Assembly (NCBI GenBank): GCA_949288735.1
Contig: CASELE010000023.1
Coordinates: forward strand, 1 to 64,000
Origin: an uncultured Alistipes sp.
Lineage (GTDB): Bacteria; Bacteroidota; Bacteroidia; Bacteroidales; Rikenellaceae
Reading direction: 5' to 3'
Length of the DNA stretch: 64,000 nucleotides
Shown in pieces: positions 8,199 through 17,783 of the stretch (position 1 is the stretch's first letter; every line of letters starts with the position of its first letter). The notes under the pieces were generated by a model, which saw only the letters and a list, made by a program, of their open reading frames with translations, searched no databases and was not told the DNA's origin. Made by a program: the position numbers and the translations under genes.

Positions 8199-9356
8199 AT
8201 GTGTCGATGGCTCCCCGCAGTTCTGGTTCTCCTCCTCTTCGCCGCCTGCGAAAAGGAGGGGGAGGGCAGTGCACCCGTGTCGGCCAGCTTCCGTACGCGG
8301 ACAATCAACTGCGAGACGACCTCCGTGCAGCTGCTGCTCGGGGGCGATGCCTCGCTCCGCTGCACGGCCGAAGTCGTGGAGGGAGCCGACTGGCTCACCT
8401 TCTCGTCGACGGGTTCGGCACGCTGGGAGGGTGACTTCACCCCTGTACTCTTCCTCCATTCGGAAAGAAATACCGCTCCCGAGGCGCGGCAAGCCCGGGT
8501 CGAAGTGCGCTTCTCGGACGGCGATGTCCGCGAGGCGCTCCTTACGCAGGAGGCCTATCTCTCCTCGGCGCGCTACGACAAGGCGTGGGCCGAGCAGCCC
8601 GCCTATGTCGAAAGCGATACCTATATCTACAAGACCTACTATACGTCCCTCTCCGGTTCGTCGCGCCGTGTGCGCAACTATTCGGTCTGCTACGACACGG
8701 AGCAGCGTGTGGCGCGCTGGGTCGCCTATCCGCTCCACTCGTGCTACACCAATCCGAGCGTGGACCGCACCGACGCCTGGAGCTATGACCCCAACACGCA
8801 GCTGCCCGAGATTGCGCAAAGCGTGCAGCAGTATGTCGTCGGGAGCTACGGCACGGGCTACGCCCGCGGCCACCAGTGTCCTTCGGCCGACCGTTACAGC
8901 ACCGTGGAGACCAACGAGATGACCTTCTATGCCACGAACATGATGCCGCAGGACAGCCGCTTCAACAGCGGTCTGTGGGCCACGCTCGAAAGCCGCGTGC
9001 GGTCGAGCATGGTGCGCGACACGCTCTACGTGGTGACGGGCACTTCGTTCGACGGACGGACGACGACCGATCGTCTGGGCAACCGAATCGGCGTGCCGTC
9101 GCACTGCTGGAAGGTGCTGCTCCGCACGCGGAGCGGCAATACGGGACGGAGCATCGCCGAATGTTCGGCCGACGAACTGATGGCCATCGGCTTCTGGTTC
9201 GAAAACGGCTCCTCGTCGTCGGGCGACCTGCGCGACTACGCCTGCCCGGTGGCCGAAGTGGAGGAACGGACGGGTTTCCGCTTCTTCCGCAACCTGCCGG
9301 CGGAGGCCGCCTCCGCCGTGAAGGCGCAGGACAATCCGTCGGCCTGGAATCTCTGA
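8199..9356 (+). CDS. DNA/RNA non-specific endonuclease lipoprotein (NUC1/beta-beta-alpha-Me type)
   Basis: 385 aa. It cleaves DNA and RNA through a His-metal centre, here probably on the cell surface or in the periplasm. A lipoprotein signal ends at LLLFAAC (Cys17). A BACON-like beta domain (about 30-118) precedes the nuclease. The catalytic segment is YARGHQCPSADR with His225; Asn247 in ATNMMPQ is the expected metal ligand. The family DRGH motif is ARGH here, as is usual for Bacteroidetes members. It is 27 nt upstream of a second nuclease gene. Confidence 0.9.
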   Translation: MCRWLPAVLVLLLFAACEKEGEGSAPVSASFRTRTINCETTSVQLLLGGDASLRCTAEVVEGADWLTFSSTGSARWEGDFTPVLFLHSERNTAPEARQARVEVRFSDGDVREALLTQEAYLSSARYDKAWAEQPAYVESDTYIYKTYYTSLSGSSRRVRNYSVCYDTEQRVARWVAYPLHSCYTNPSVDRTDAWSYDPNTQLPEIAQSVQQYVVGSYGTGYARGHQCPSADRYSTVETNEMTFYATNMMPQDSRFNSGLWATLESRVRSSMVRDTLYVVTGTSFDGRTTTDRLGNRIGVPSHCWKVLLRTRSGNTGRSIAECSADELMAIGFWFENGSSSSGDLRDYACPVAEVEERTGFRFFRNLPAEAASAVKAQDNPSAWNL

Positions 9357-9383
9357 AATGTTGACCCATAACGCACAATAACC

Positions 9384-10427
9384 ATGAAAAAAGCGCTCCT
9401 TTCCTGCCTGCTTCTGCTCTTTGCGGCGGCTGGCTTCGCGCAGAAGGCACCCTACAAGGTGGTGTTCTACAACTTCGAGAACCTCTTCGACACGATCAAC
9501 GATCCCGACGTGCACGACGAGGAGTTCACCCCCGAAGGCCCCAAACGGTGGAATTCGGTGAAGTACGAGCGCAAGCTCGCCAATCTGGAGCGCGTGCTCT
9601 TCGATATCGCCGCGCTCGACCGCGACTATCCCGCCGTCATCGGCGTCTCGGAGATCGAGAACCGCTCGGTGATGGAGGATGTGGCCGCTCTTCCCAAGCT
9701 GGCTCCCGCCCGCTACCGGGTCGTGCACTACGATTCGCCCGATGCGCGCGGTGTCGACGTAGGCTTCTTCTACCGTCCCGATCTCTTCACGCTCGAGGGG
9801 AGCGCCCCGATCCGCTTTACGATGGAGAGCGATCCCGACTTCCGCACGCGAGACATCGTGACCATGTGGGGAACCATCGAGGGCGAACCCTTCTACTTCA
9901 TGGTGGCCCACTGGCCTTCGCGCGTGGGCGGCAAGGAGGCCTCGGCCCCCAAACGCATGCGTGCCGCCGAACTCATGCGCCACGCCGCCGATTCGGTGTT
10001 GCGGCTCGACCCCTCGACGCGCGTGGTGATGATGGGCGACTTCAACGACGACGCCACCGACAAGAGCATCACCGAGGTGCTGGGCGCCCGGGCCGACCGG
10101 CGCAAGCTCGCCGAAGGCGACTACTACAACCCCTTCATCGAGGTGCTCAAGGCGGGTTACGGCTCGCTGGCCTATCAGGACGTGTGGAACCTTTTCGACA
10201 ACATCGTCGTCTCGGCCAACCTCGCCACGGGCGCCGACGGCGGACTGCATATCGTCAAGGCCGGGCCCAAGGCCCGTTTCTACGGCAACATTTTCAGCCG
10301 TCCCTACATGATCCAGCGCGAGGGGCAGTACCGCGGCTATCCGCTGCGCACGTTCGTGGGCAACGACTTCCAGGGCGGTTTCAGCGACCACTTCCCCGTC
10401 TATATCTGTATCGGAAAACAACGTTAG
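9384..10427 (+). CDS. secreted endonuclease/exonuclease/phosphatase (EEP) family protein
   Basis: 347 aa. A type I signal peptide (1-19, GFA-Q) exports it. The EEP fold is supported by NFENLFD (Asn30, Glu32), the VSEIENR segment with the metal-binding Glu, VAHWPSR with the catalytic-type His, and MGDFNDD with the Asp/Asn pair. The family hydrolyses phosphodiester bonds in nucleic acids or phospholipids. The neighbouring RGH nuclease favours nucleic acid (inference). The next gene follows after 17 nt, so co-transcription with the TonB receptor is likely. Confidence 0.88.
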   Translation: MKKALLSCLLLLFAAAGFAQKAPYKVVFYNFENLFDTINDPDVHDEEFTPEGPKRWNSVKYERKLANLERVLFDIAALDRDYPAVIGVSEIENRSVMEDVAALPKLAPARYRVVHYDSPDARGVDVGFFYRPDLFTLEGSAPIRFTMESDPDFRTRDIVTMWGTIEGEPFYFMVAHWPSRVGGKEASAPKRMRAAELMRHAADSVLRLDPSTRVVMMGDFNDDATDKSITEVLGARADRRKLAEGDYYNPFIEVLKAGYGSLAYQDVWNLFDNIVVSANLATGADGGLHIVKAGPKARFYGNIFSRPYMIQREGQYRGYPLRTFVGNDFQGGFSDHFPVYICIGKQR

Positions 10428-10444
10428 TATAAAACGGAAAACTT

Positions 10445-13258
10445 ATGAAGACGAGAACTCTACTACTTTCTCTGCTCCTGCTTCTCCCGACGGCGGCCCT
10501 CGCTCAGCAGGGCGGTATCAGGGGACAGGTCATCGCACGTGACGGCCGTGCCGCTCTCGGCAACGTGGAGGTGGTGGCCGAACCCTCGGGTCTCCGCGTG
10601 ACTACCGACGCGGAGGGCCGTTTCCTGCTCGAGGGCCTCTCCGAAGGCGACTACGAACTGCGTTTCCTCACGCCCGACTACGAGGAGCTGCAGGTGCGCG
10701 TGCGCGTGACCGACGGCGTGAAGGACATCCGTTCGGTGGTCCTTTCGCCCGACGCGGTGATGCCGGTCGACGACGCCATCTTCGCGGAATTCGATACCGA
10801 GGTCGAGAACGACGGCGGCTACGGCCTGCCCACGTCGCTCGGTGCGTCGAAGGACCTCTTCAACAACATCGCCTCGTACAAGTTCAGCGAGATGCGCTTC
10901 AACGTCCGCGGCTATGATTCGCCCTATACGGACATCTACCTGAACGGCATCCGCTTCAACGACGCCAATACCGGATACGGTCCCTGGTCGCTTTGGAGCG
11001 GTCTGAACGATGCCGTGCGCAACCAGGAGGCCACCTCGGGCCTCACCGCCACCGACTACGGCGTCGGCGGCGTCGGCGGTTCGACCAACATCAACGCCCG
11101 CGCTTCGCAGATGCGCAAGGGATTCCGTGCCAGCGTGGTGAACGCCAATTCGATGTACCGCTTCCGACTGATGCTCTCCTATGCGTCGGGACAGCTCGAC
11201 AACGGTTGGTCCTACGCCTTCTCCTTCTCGACGCGTCAGGGCGGCAACTCCTACGTGGACGGCATCTACTACAACGCCTACGGCTACTTCGCCTCGGCCG
11301 AGAAGCTCTTCGGCGCCGAGCGCAACCACCGTCTGGGTCTCACGATCATGGGCGCGCCGACGCAGCGCGGTGCCCAGCAGGCTTCGACCGACGAGGCCTA
11401 CGACCTCTTCGGCAGCAACTACTACAATCCCAATGTGGGCTATCAGGACGGCAAGCTGCGCAACTCGCGCGTGCGCGACATGCACGAGCCCATCGCGATG
11501 CTGACCTACACCTGGGATATCGACGACGAGACGCGTCTGTCGGCCGCCACGTCGCTCCGCTTCGGTTACAACGGTTATTCGGCCCTAACCTGGAAGGACG
11601 GTCCCGATCCGCGTCCGGACTACTACCGCAAGCTCCCCTCGTACTACCTCTACCGCTGGGCACAGGGCGATGCCTCCGTCGACGACTCCGCGTGGCTCGA
11701 CCAGGCCATCGCCGCCCGGGAGCAGTGGACCGGCCGTATGGACTGGGACGGATTCTACCGCCAGAACTACAACAATACGCCCGACCCCTACACCTCGGAG
11801 GCCGACTACGCCGGTGACCGGCGTCCGTCGAACACCATCGTCGAGGAGCGCCATACGGACCAGCTCGATTACAATTTCGTGGCGAGCATCGCCCACGTCT
11901 TCCGCAACGACTCCCGTCTGACGGGCGGCGTGCGGCTGCGCATCAACCGTACGGAGTACTACGACGAGGTGAAGGATCTGCTCGGCGGCGACTACTGGTA
12001 CGACATCGACAAGTTCGCCCTGCGCGACCTCGGTTCGAGCGCCATCGCCTACCAGAACGATTTGGACTACTACCTCCAGAACGGCCACGCCCGCTATGCG
12101 GAGGAGGGCGACAAGATATCGTACGACTACTATGCCCACCTGCGCGATGCGCGTCTGTGGGCCATGTACGAGATAGGCTTCGGCAACTTCTCGATGAACC
12201 TGGGCGGCGAAGTGGGTTATGCGGCGCTCTGGCGCGACGGCCGCTGGCGCAAGGGTCTCTTCCCCCTCGACTCCTACGGCAGGTCCGAGACGCTCGACTA
12301 CCTGACCTACCGCGTGAAGGGCAACTTCGAGTACCGCTTCTCGGGCGCCCATTCGCTCACGGCCGGCGTGACGATGATTCAGGATGCGCCGCGCTTCCAG
12401 TCGGCCTTCGTGTCGGCCCGTACGCGCAATGAAACCACGCCGGGGCTCTCCGCAGAGAAGACCTTCGGCGCCGAACTGACCTACCATCTCAATCTGCCCT
12501 ATATCCGGGCCCGTCTGACGGGTTACTATACGCAGATGAGCGACCAGTCGAAGGTGATATCGTTCTACGACGATACGCAGAACTCCTTCACCAACTTCGC
12601 CATGAGCGGTATCGACAAGCGCTACTACGGCGTCGAGCTGGGCATGAACGTCCCCATCTGGAACGGCATCGCCTTCGAGGGCGGCCTGAGCTGGGGCAAC
12701 TACCAGTATACGTCGAATCCCGAGTTCTACAGCATCGTCGACAACAGCGCCGAGGTTCTCGTGCACGACCGCGTCTACTGGGACGGGTTCCATGTGGAGA
12801 GCACGCCGCAGTTCGCCGCGAGCGTGGGCCTCGATTACCGCGGTCCGCACATGTGGTTCGCCTCGATCGAGTACAATATCTACGACAATCTCTATCTCTC
12901 GATGAACCCCTTCTACCGTACGGGTACGGCCGTGGCCTCCTACATCACGGGCGGCACGAACGGCGTGAACGACATCCGGGCCATCAACGAGATCCGCCGC
13001 CAGGAGAAGTTCGGCGCCTACGGCGTGCTCAACGCCAGCGTGGGCAAGAACTGGTCGATCCAGCGCCGTTATACGCTCGGCTTCAGCCTTCAGATGCGCA
13101 ACCTGCTCAACAACCAGGAGATACGCACGGGCGGTTACGAGCAGATGCGTATGTACCGCACCCGCACGGCCGACGGTACGTTCTATACGCGCTTCCCGTC
13201 GAAGTACTTCTATCTGCTGGGAACGACCTACTATCTGAACGTCTATTTCCGCTTCTGA
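10445..13258 (+). CDS. TonB-dependent outer-membrane receptor with N-terminal CarboxypepD_reg-like domain
   Basis: 937 aa. Signal peptide 1-20 (ALA-Q). A carboxypeptidase-regulatory-like beta domain covers about 23-103 (GGIRGQVIARDGRAALGNVEVV). A plug follows (MRFNVRGYDSPYTDIYLNGIRFND ... VGGVGGSTNINARAS), then a 22-strand barrel region ending in the aromatic C-terminus YYLNVYFRF. It energises uptake across the outer membrane through TonB/ExbBD. No SusD/RagB partner is adjacent; the position is taken by a DUF5689 lipoprotein. Substrate unknown; the upstream nucleases point to oligonucleotides or nucleosides as candidates. Confidence 0.92.
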   Translation: MKTRTLLLSLLLLLPTAALAQQGGIRGQVIARDGRAALGNVEVVAEPSGLRVTTDAEGRFLLEGLSEGDYELRFLTPDYEELQVRVRVTDGVKDIRSVVLSPDAVMPVDDAIFAEFDTEVENDGGYGLPTSLGASKDLFNNIASYKFSEMRFNVRGYDSPYTDIYLNGIRFNDANTGYGPWSLWSGLNDAVRNQEATSGLTATDYGVGGVGGSTNINARASQMRKGFRASVVNANSMYRFRLMLSYASGQLDNGWSYAFSFSTRQGGNSYVDGIYYNAYGYFASAEKLFGAERNHRLGLTIMGAPTQRGAQQASTDEAYDLFGSNYYNPNVGYQDGKLRNSRVRDMHEPIAMLTYTWDIDDETRLSAATSLRFGYNGYSALTWKDGPDPRPDYYRKLPSYYLYRWAQGDASVDDSAWLDQAIAAREQWTGRMDWDGFYRQNYNNTPDPYTSEADYAGDRRPSNTIVEERHTDQLDYNFVASIAHVFRNDSRLTGGVRLRINRTEYYDEVKDLLGGDYWYDIDKFALRDLGSSAIAYQNDLDYYLQNGHARYAEEGDKISYDYYAHLRDARLWAMYEIGFGNFSMNLGGEVGYAALWRDGRWRKGLFPLDSYGRSETLDYLTYRVKGNFEYRFSGAHSLTAGVTMIQDAPRFQSAFVSARTRNETTPGLSAEKTFGAELTYHLNLPYIRARLTGYYTQMSDQSKVISFYDDTQNSFTNFAMSGIDKRYYGVELGMNVPIWNGIAFEGGLSWGNYQYTSNPEFYSIVDNSAEVLVHDRVYWDGFHVESTPQFAASVGLDYRGPHMWFASIEYNIYDNLYLSMNPFYRTGTAVASYITGGTNGVNDIRAINEIRRQEKFGAYGVLNASVGKNWSIQRRYTLGFSLQMRNLLNNQEIRTGGYEQMRMYRTRTADGTFYTRFPSKYFYLLGTTYYLNVYFRF

Positions 13259-13284
13259 CCGCGGTCACATAACGAACGACGATT

Positions 13285-14496
13285 ATGAAAACGACGAAAA
13301 TCATAGTTTCCATTCTTCTGGCAGCCGTCGCATGTACGGGCTGCTACAACGACTTCGACACGCCGCAGCCCGCCCGGGTATGGAGCGACGGCGATATCGA
13401 GGCCACGGGGGCCGAGTACGTGACCATCGCCGAGGTGAAGCAGATGTTCATCGACCGCTTCGGCTCGCTGAGCGGTACGGGCATCAACTCGAGCTGGGAC
13501 AATACGAAGTCCTTCCAGTTCGAGGAGAACCTCTACATCAAGGGCAAGGTGATTTCGAACGACCGCGACGGCAACGTCTACAAGTCGCTCTACCTGCTCG
13601 ACTCGACGGCCGCCATCGAAGTGCGGCTGACGAACGGCAACTTCCTGACCTATCACATGGGTACCTACAACGAGGACCGGACCGAGATTCCGTCGCAGTG
13701 GGTCTACGTGCTGCTCAAGGATCTCTGGCTGGGCAACTACCGCATGATGCTCAGCATCGGCAACGGTCCGACGGATTCGTACAACGCCGTGGGCGAACAC
13801 AAGTTCTACGCCAACTCGAACATCGAGCTGGCCGACGAGATCGCCGCCCACGTGCTGCCCGGCGAAGAGACCAAGCTCGTCGTGGGCGAGGATATCAAGG
13901 TAGTGGATCAGACCAATTACCAGGATCTGGGCGAGGCCGACTTCGGCCGTCTGATCCGTTTCGAAGGGGTGGAGTGCTACTACGCCGGCGTCGATACGCA
14001 GGAGAGGCTCTCGGCCGACAGCGCCTCCTATGAGCGCCCTGCGCCGCTGCGCAACGGATCCTACGATCAGATCTATCCGAGCTGGATCTACACGGACGTG
14101 CGTCCCATCGTGAACAAACCGTGGTACCAGTGGGCCTTCAGCCACAGCACGACGAACCTCTACGGCTCGGTATGCTTCGTCTACAATCCCGCTCCGAAGT
14201 ATACGTCGGACAAGGGCGTCTATATGGTCCGCACGAGCGGCTATTCGCGCTTCTCGGGCCGCAACGTCGTGAAGGACGGGGCCGTGGGTACCATCACGGG
14301 TATCTACAGTATCTACTCCCAGCGGAGCGACTATACGGGTGGCGAGCGTGACTACGCGACCTATCAGATTACGCTCAACCGCTTCGAGGACATCGAATTC
14401 GCCGAGGACGATTTCCTGACCGACGCCGAGGTCGAGGCGCTTACCCCGGCCGACTCCTACGTGACGCCCGACGTGGAGAGCGACATCGATCTCTGA
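13285..14496 (+). CDS. DUF5689 domain lipoprotein
   Basis: 403 aa. Lipoprotein signal with Cys17 or so (ACTGCYNDFDTP). The DUF5689-like region starts VTIAEVKQMFIDRFG and includes LYIKGKVISNDRDGN (OB-fold-like), LYLLDSTAAIEVRL and LLKDLWLGNYR; a second half carries SGYSRFSGRNVVKDGAVGTITGIYS. It sits 26 nt after the TonB receptor gene, where a SusD-like lipoprotein would stand in a polysaccharide locus. A role as surface substrate-binding partner of the receptor is inferred from position alone. Confidence 0.82.
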   Translation: MKTTKIIVSILLAAVACTGCYNDFDTPQPARVWSDGDIEATGAEYVTIAEVKQMFIDRFGSLSGTGINSSWDNTKSFQFEENLYIKGKVISNDRDGNVYKSLYLLDSTAAIEVRLTNGNFLTYHMGTYNEDRTEIPSQWVYVLLKDLWLGNYRMMLSIGNGPTDSYNAVGEHKFYANSNIELADEIAAHVLPGEETKLVVGEDIKVVDQTNYQDLGEADFGRLIRFEGVECYYAGVDTQERLSADSASYERPAPLRNGSYDQIYPSWIYTDVRPIVNKPWYQWAFSHSTTNLYGSVCFVYNPAPKYTSDKGVYMVRTSGYSRFSGRNVVKDGAVGTITGIYSIYSQRSDYTGGERDYATYQITLNRFEDIEFAEDDFLTDAEVEALTPADSYVTPDVESDIDL

Positions 14497-14517
14497 CATC
14501 CGGCTCCGGCAGACGTT

Positions 14518-14560
14518 GCGGGGCGCCCTCCATGCGGACGGGCGCCCCGCTCTCTTCTTG
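14518..14560 (+). terminator. terminator of the nuclease/TonB locus
   Basis: An 11-bp perfect stem, GCGGGGCGCCC (14518-14528) with GGGCGCCCCGC (14540-14550), followed by the pyrimidine run TCTCTTCTTG. It begins about 20 nt after the DUF5689 stop. Confidence 0.75.
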
Positions 14561-14850
14561 TCCGTAGCCGGACCTTCCCGATGGAAGCGGAGATGCGTAC
14601 CGCGCACCTCTTCTTCCGCGTATCTCGTGCTCCGTACGACGTCGGTGCACCGGGGACCCGTGCTGCCGCCTGTCGTGACGGCCCACCTTCCGCCGATCTG
14701 CGGCGCGTTCCCTCCATCCGCGGCCGGACGCCTCTCCGGCGCCGTGTACCGGTCGGTCCGGGCGAGGGATGTGCAGAGGTGCGGCACTGCATTCCCGCTT
14801 ACGCTACCGGGGGGGGGTAAGGTTCCGTCGTACTGCAGCTCGCGGCTTGA

Positions 14851-14893
14851 AACGAGGAAGACCGGTCCGCATTGCGGACCGGTCTTCCTCGTT
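14851..14893. terminator. bidirectional hairpin terminator
   Basis: A perfect 20-bp inverted repeat (AACGAGGAAGACCGGTCCGC against its complement) around an ATT loop. It ends 20 nt before the stop codon of the minus-strand M16 peptidase gene and also faces the plus-strand locus. Confidence 0.75.
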
Positions 14894-14912
14894 TGACGGG
14901 CCGTAGCCGGAC

Positions 14913-17750
14913 TTATTCGGCTGCAGGCTCGGGACGCATGACGACGAGCACCTCGTTGCCGTCGGCCAGAATCTTGGCGGCCAGCTTCTGGATCTGCTCG
15001 GTCGTGACACCCTGCAGAAGCCGCTCGTAGTTGCTCGGATAGTCGAGGCCGTTGATGTAGTAGCGGTCGATGTAGTTCATCCACGAACCGTTCTCCTCCA
15101 GGCCATTCTTCCACTCCTTGGCGAGGTATTCGCGGGTCTTCTCCACATCTTCGGCGCGCGGACCCTTCTCGGCGATGGTCTGCAGCTCCTGCATGATGAT
15201 CTCCATCAGCTCGTCGGCCATCTGCTCGTTGGTGTCGAAGGTGATGATGAGCGTGTAGTTCTCGTCGGGCGCGTAGGCTGCGAAACCGCCCACCTGTACG
15301 CCGTAGGTACCGCCCTTCTCCTCGCGGATAGACTCCAGATAGCGTGCGTCGAGCGCCTGCGAGAGGAAGGTCATCAGCATGCGGTTTTCGATCGTGTAGG
15401 GCATCTTGCCCGTGAAGTAGTACCAGATCGATACCTTGGGCTGCTGCATCGGGGCGCGGAAGTCGTTCACCACCTTGCCCGTCACGGGGTGTACGCCGTC
15501 ATCGCGGCGCGTGAGCTCCTTCTTGCTCTTGGGCAGCGAGCCGATGTACTTCTCCACGAGCGGCTTGAGCGTATCGAGATCGACATTGCCCACGAAGGTG
15601 AAGGTGAAGTTGCCGGCTCCTGTATAGAGCTTGTCGTGGATGCCGCGCAGCTCCTCGAAGCGTACGCCGTCGAGAATGTCGGGCGAGATCTGCTGGCGGC
15701 GCGGGTTGTTGTCGTAGAGCGTCTCCATCACCTCGTCCTGGACGATGTAGCTGGGGTTGCTCATCATGTTCTCCACCTGCGAGCGCATCATCTTGAGGTA
15801 GGTGTTGAAGTCCTCTTCGCTGTAGCGGGGCGAGGTGAAGTTCAGGTAGACGAGCTGGAGCATCGTCTCCAGGTCGCGGGGCGAAGCCTGGGCGTTCATG
15901 CCGTGCGCGTAGCCGTCGATCGAATAGGTTACGTCGGCGCTTTTGCCCGAAAGCTGCTTGCGCAGTTCGACGGCGGGGAAGCGGTCCACGCCCGACTGCA
16001 GCATGATGCCGGGCATCAGCAGTGCGGTCCAGTACTCGTCGTCGGTGAGGAGCGAACCGCCGCCCTCGCTCTCCACGGAGAGGCGTACTTCGTCGTTCTC
16101 GAAAGTCGTGGGCTTCACGATGATGCGTGCGCCGTTCTTGAGCGTCCACTCCGTAGTGCCGAGCACCTCGTTGTAGCTCTCGCTCTTCACGCGCGAACCC
16201 TTCAGCGCCTTCATGTCGGCGATGAGCGGCTCCTTCACCGTGTTGTCCTCATAGGGCTGCACCTCGGCCTCGCTGGCTGCGGCGACCAGGGCGGTCAGCT
16301 CCTCGGCCGTCGGGTTGACCAGCCCCTCCTTCTCGGGGACGTTGGCCACGATTACCCAGTTGGCGGGCTGGATGAGCTGCTTGCAGGCCATGTTCACGTC
16401 GTCGACCGAGATCATCTTCACGAGCGTACTGTCGAGTTTCCACTCGTATTCGGCCGCAGGCATCGGGACGCCCTTCTGGAAGTGGCGGACCAGACGGCTG
16501 TGGAAGTCGCCGTTGCGACGGTCGTCACGGCTGGCGTACTGGCGCTCGGCCTCGCGCAGGATGTCGTTCTGGGCACGCTCGAACTCGCCTTCGGTGAAGC
16601 CGTAGCGGCGCGTCTTCTCCATCTCGAGCAGCATGGCGTTGAAGCCCTCGGCCAGTTTGCCCTCCTCGGTATTGACGGTGTAGACCGTGAAATCGTGCAT
16701 CGGAATGACCCCGAAGTTGCCGTCGAACATTCCGGCGCCGAGGAACGGTGCGTCGGGCCGTGCGGCTATTTCGTTCAGCCGGGCATTCTGCATGACGTTG
16801 AAGTAGTAGATCAGGATATCCTGCATCTCACGCAGAACGAGTGCGTTGGCCTCGCGCGGCAGAGCCGGGCGACGGATGTATACGGAGGCCGTCGTGGCGG
16901 TGATCTCGGGATCGGCGAATACCGATACGATCGGTTCGGCATTGTCGGGGATTACGATATCCTGCTTCTGCGGCGCGTCGGCAGCCGGTGCGGGGATGTC
17001 GGCCATGAGCCGCTTCAGGTCGTTCTCCGTGCGCTCCACGTCGATATCGCCCACGATGACGATGGCCTGGTAGTCGGGACGGTACCATGCGTGGTAGAAG
17101 GCCTCGAGTTTCGAGTGGTCGAAGCTCTTCAGGTCCTCCAGATATCCGATTACGTTGCGGTGTTCATAGATGGTCCCCTTGCCCAGGTGCTCGATCAGAT
17201 TGTTCTGCGAGCGCATCTGGGCGCCGTCGCGCGTGCGGAGCTCCTCCATGATGACGCCGCGCTCCGAATCGATCTCCCCGGGCTCGAGGGCGATGAAGTG
17301 CGACCAGTCGTGCAGGATGAGCATCGCCGTGTCGATGATGCCCTGACGCTCGGTGGGTACGTCCTCGATCATGTACGACGTCTCGTCGTAGGTGGTGTAG
17401 GCGTTGAGGTTGGTGCCGAACTTCACGCCGATGGACTCCAGGTAGTTGATCATCTGCTTGCCGGGCAGGTTCTTCGTGCCGTTGAAGGCCATGTGCTCGA
17501 GGAAGTGGGCCAGACCCTGCTGGTCGTCGTTCTCCTGTACGGCACCGACGTTGTGCAGAATGTAGAAGCTGGCCTGGCCCTTCGGCTTCTCGTTGTGGCG
17601 GATGTAGTAGGTCATTCCGTTGTCGAGCTGACCCATGCGGACCTCGGGGTCCATCGGGATGGGCTCCATCGGATTGAGCGGCGCCTGCGCTACGGCCTGC
17701 GTCGTGAAGAGCAGCAGGGCGGCAGAGGCGGCCAACAGTAGTTTTTTCAT
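14913..17750 (-). CDS. M16 family zinc metallopeptidase (insulinase/pitrilysin type)
   Basis: 945 aa. Signal peptide about 1-22 (AVA-Q), so periplasmic. It has two M16 halves. The first is active, with the inverted zinc motif HFLEH (82-86) and the third ligand expected at Glu163 in EIDSERGVIMEE. The second half lacks HxxEH and contains the usual substrate-clamping RR(D) and GTYGVQVGGFA segments. The family degrades peptides. Upstream on the same strand, 33 nt away, is a small Xre regulator. A bidirectional terminator follows. Confidence 0.92.
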   Translation of the reverse strand: MKKLLLAASAALLLFTTQAVAQAPLNPMEPIPMDPEVRMGQLDNGMTYYIRHNEKPKGQASFYILHNVGAVQENDDQQGLAHFLEHMAFNGTKNLPGKQMINYLESIGVKFGTNLNAYTTYDETSYMIEDVPTERQGIIDTAMLILHDWSHFIALEPGEIDSERGVIMEELRTRDGAQMRSQNNLIEHLGKGTIYEHRNVIGYLEDLKSFDHSKLEAFYHAWYRPDYQAIVIVGDIDVERTENDLKRLMADIPAPAADAPQKQDIVIPDNAEPIVSVFADPEITATTASVYIRRPALPREANALVLREMQDILIYYFNVMQNARLNEIAARPDAPFLGAGMFDGNFGVIPMHDFTVYTVNTEEGKLAEGFNAMLLEMEKTRRYGFTEGEFERAQNDILREAERQYASRDDRRNGDFHSRLVRHFQKGVPMPAAEYEWKLDSTLVKMISVDDVNMACKQLIQPANWVIVANVPEKEGLVNPTAEELTALVAAASEAEVQPYEDNTVKEPLIADMKALKGSRVKSESYNEVLGTTEWTLKNGARIIVKPTTFENDEVRLSVESEGGGSLLTDDEYWTALLMPGIMLQSGVDRFPAVELRKQLSGKSADVTYSIDGYAHGMNAQASPRDLETMLQLVYLNFTSPRYSEEDFNTYLKMMRSQVENMMSNPSYIVQDEVMETLYDNNPRRQQISPDILDGVRFEELRGIHDKLYTGAGNFTFTFVGNVDLDTLKPLVEKYIGSLPKSKKELTRRDDGVHPVTGKVVNDFRAPMQQPKVSIWYYFTGKMPYTIENRMLMTFLSQALDARYLESIREEKGGTYGVQVGGFAAYAPDENYTLIITFDTNEQMADELMEIIMQELQTIAEKGPRAEDVEKTREYLAKEWKNGLEENGSWMNYIDRYYINGLDYPSNYERLLQGVTTEQIQKLAAKILADGNEVLVVMRPEPAAE

Positions 17751-17783
17751 AAGTCTAACGGTTTTGATGGTTTGTGTTTTGTT

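Larger units (their letters stand above)
14497..14912. other. intergenic region between convergent operons
   Basis: Two strong hairpins lie at 14518-14550 and 14851-14893. The roughly 290 nt between them contain no promoter match on either strand and no plausible gene. A run of nine G occurs at 14809-14817. Open frames here are GC-rich and lack start-site or domain support. Confidence 0.6.

Noticed and set aside
5532-10421. Very long open frame on the minus strand opposite the nuclease locus (over 1600 codons)
   Set aside because: Shadow of the GC-rich plus-strand genes. It has no domain or start-site support, and the plus-strand frames contain clear signal peptides and catalytic motifs.
10445-14496. 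SusC/SusD polysaccharide locus
   Set aside because: The lipoprotein after the receptor matches DUF5689, not RagB/SusD, and no glycoside hydrolase is present.
14805-14820. Phase-variable G-tract
   Set aside because: The tract is neither in a coding region nor in a recognisable promoter spacer, so no on/off effect can be proposed.
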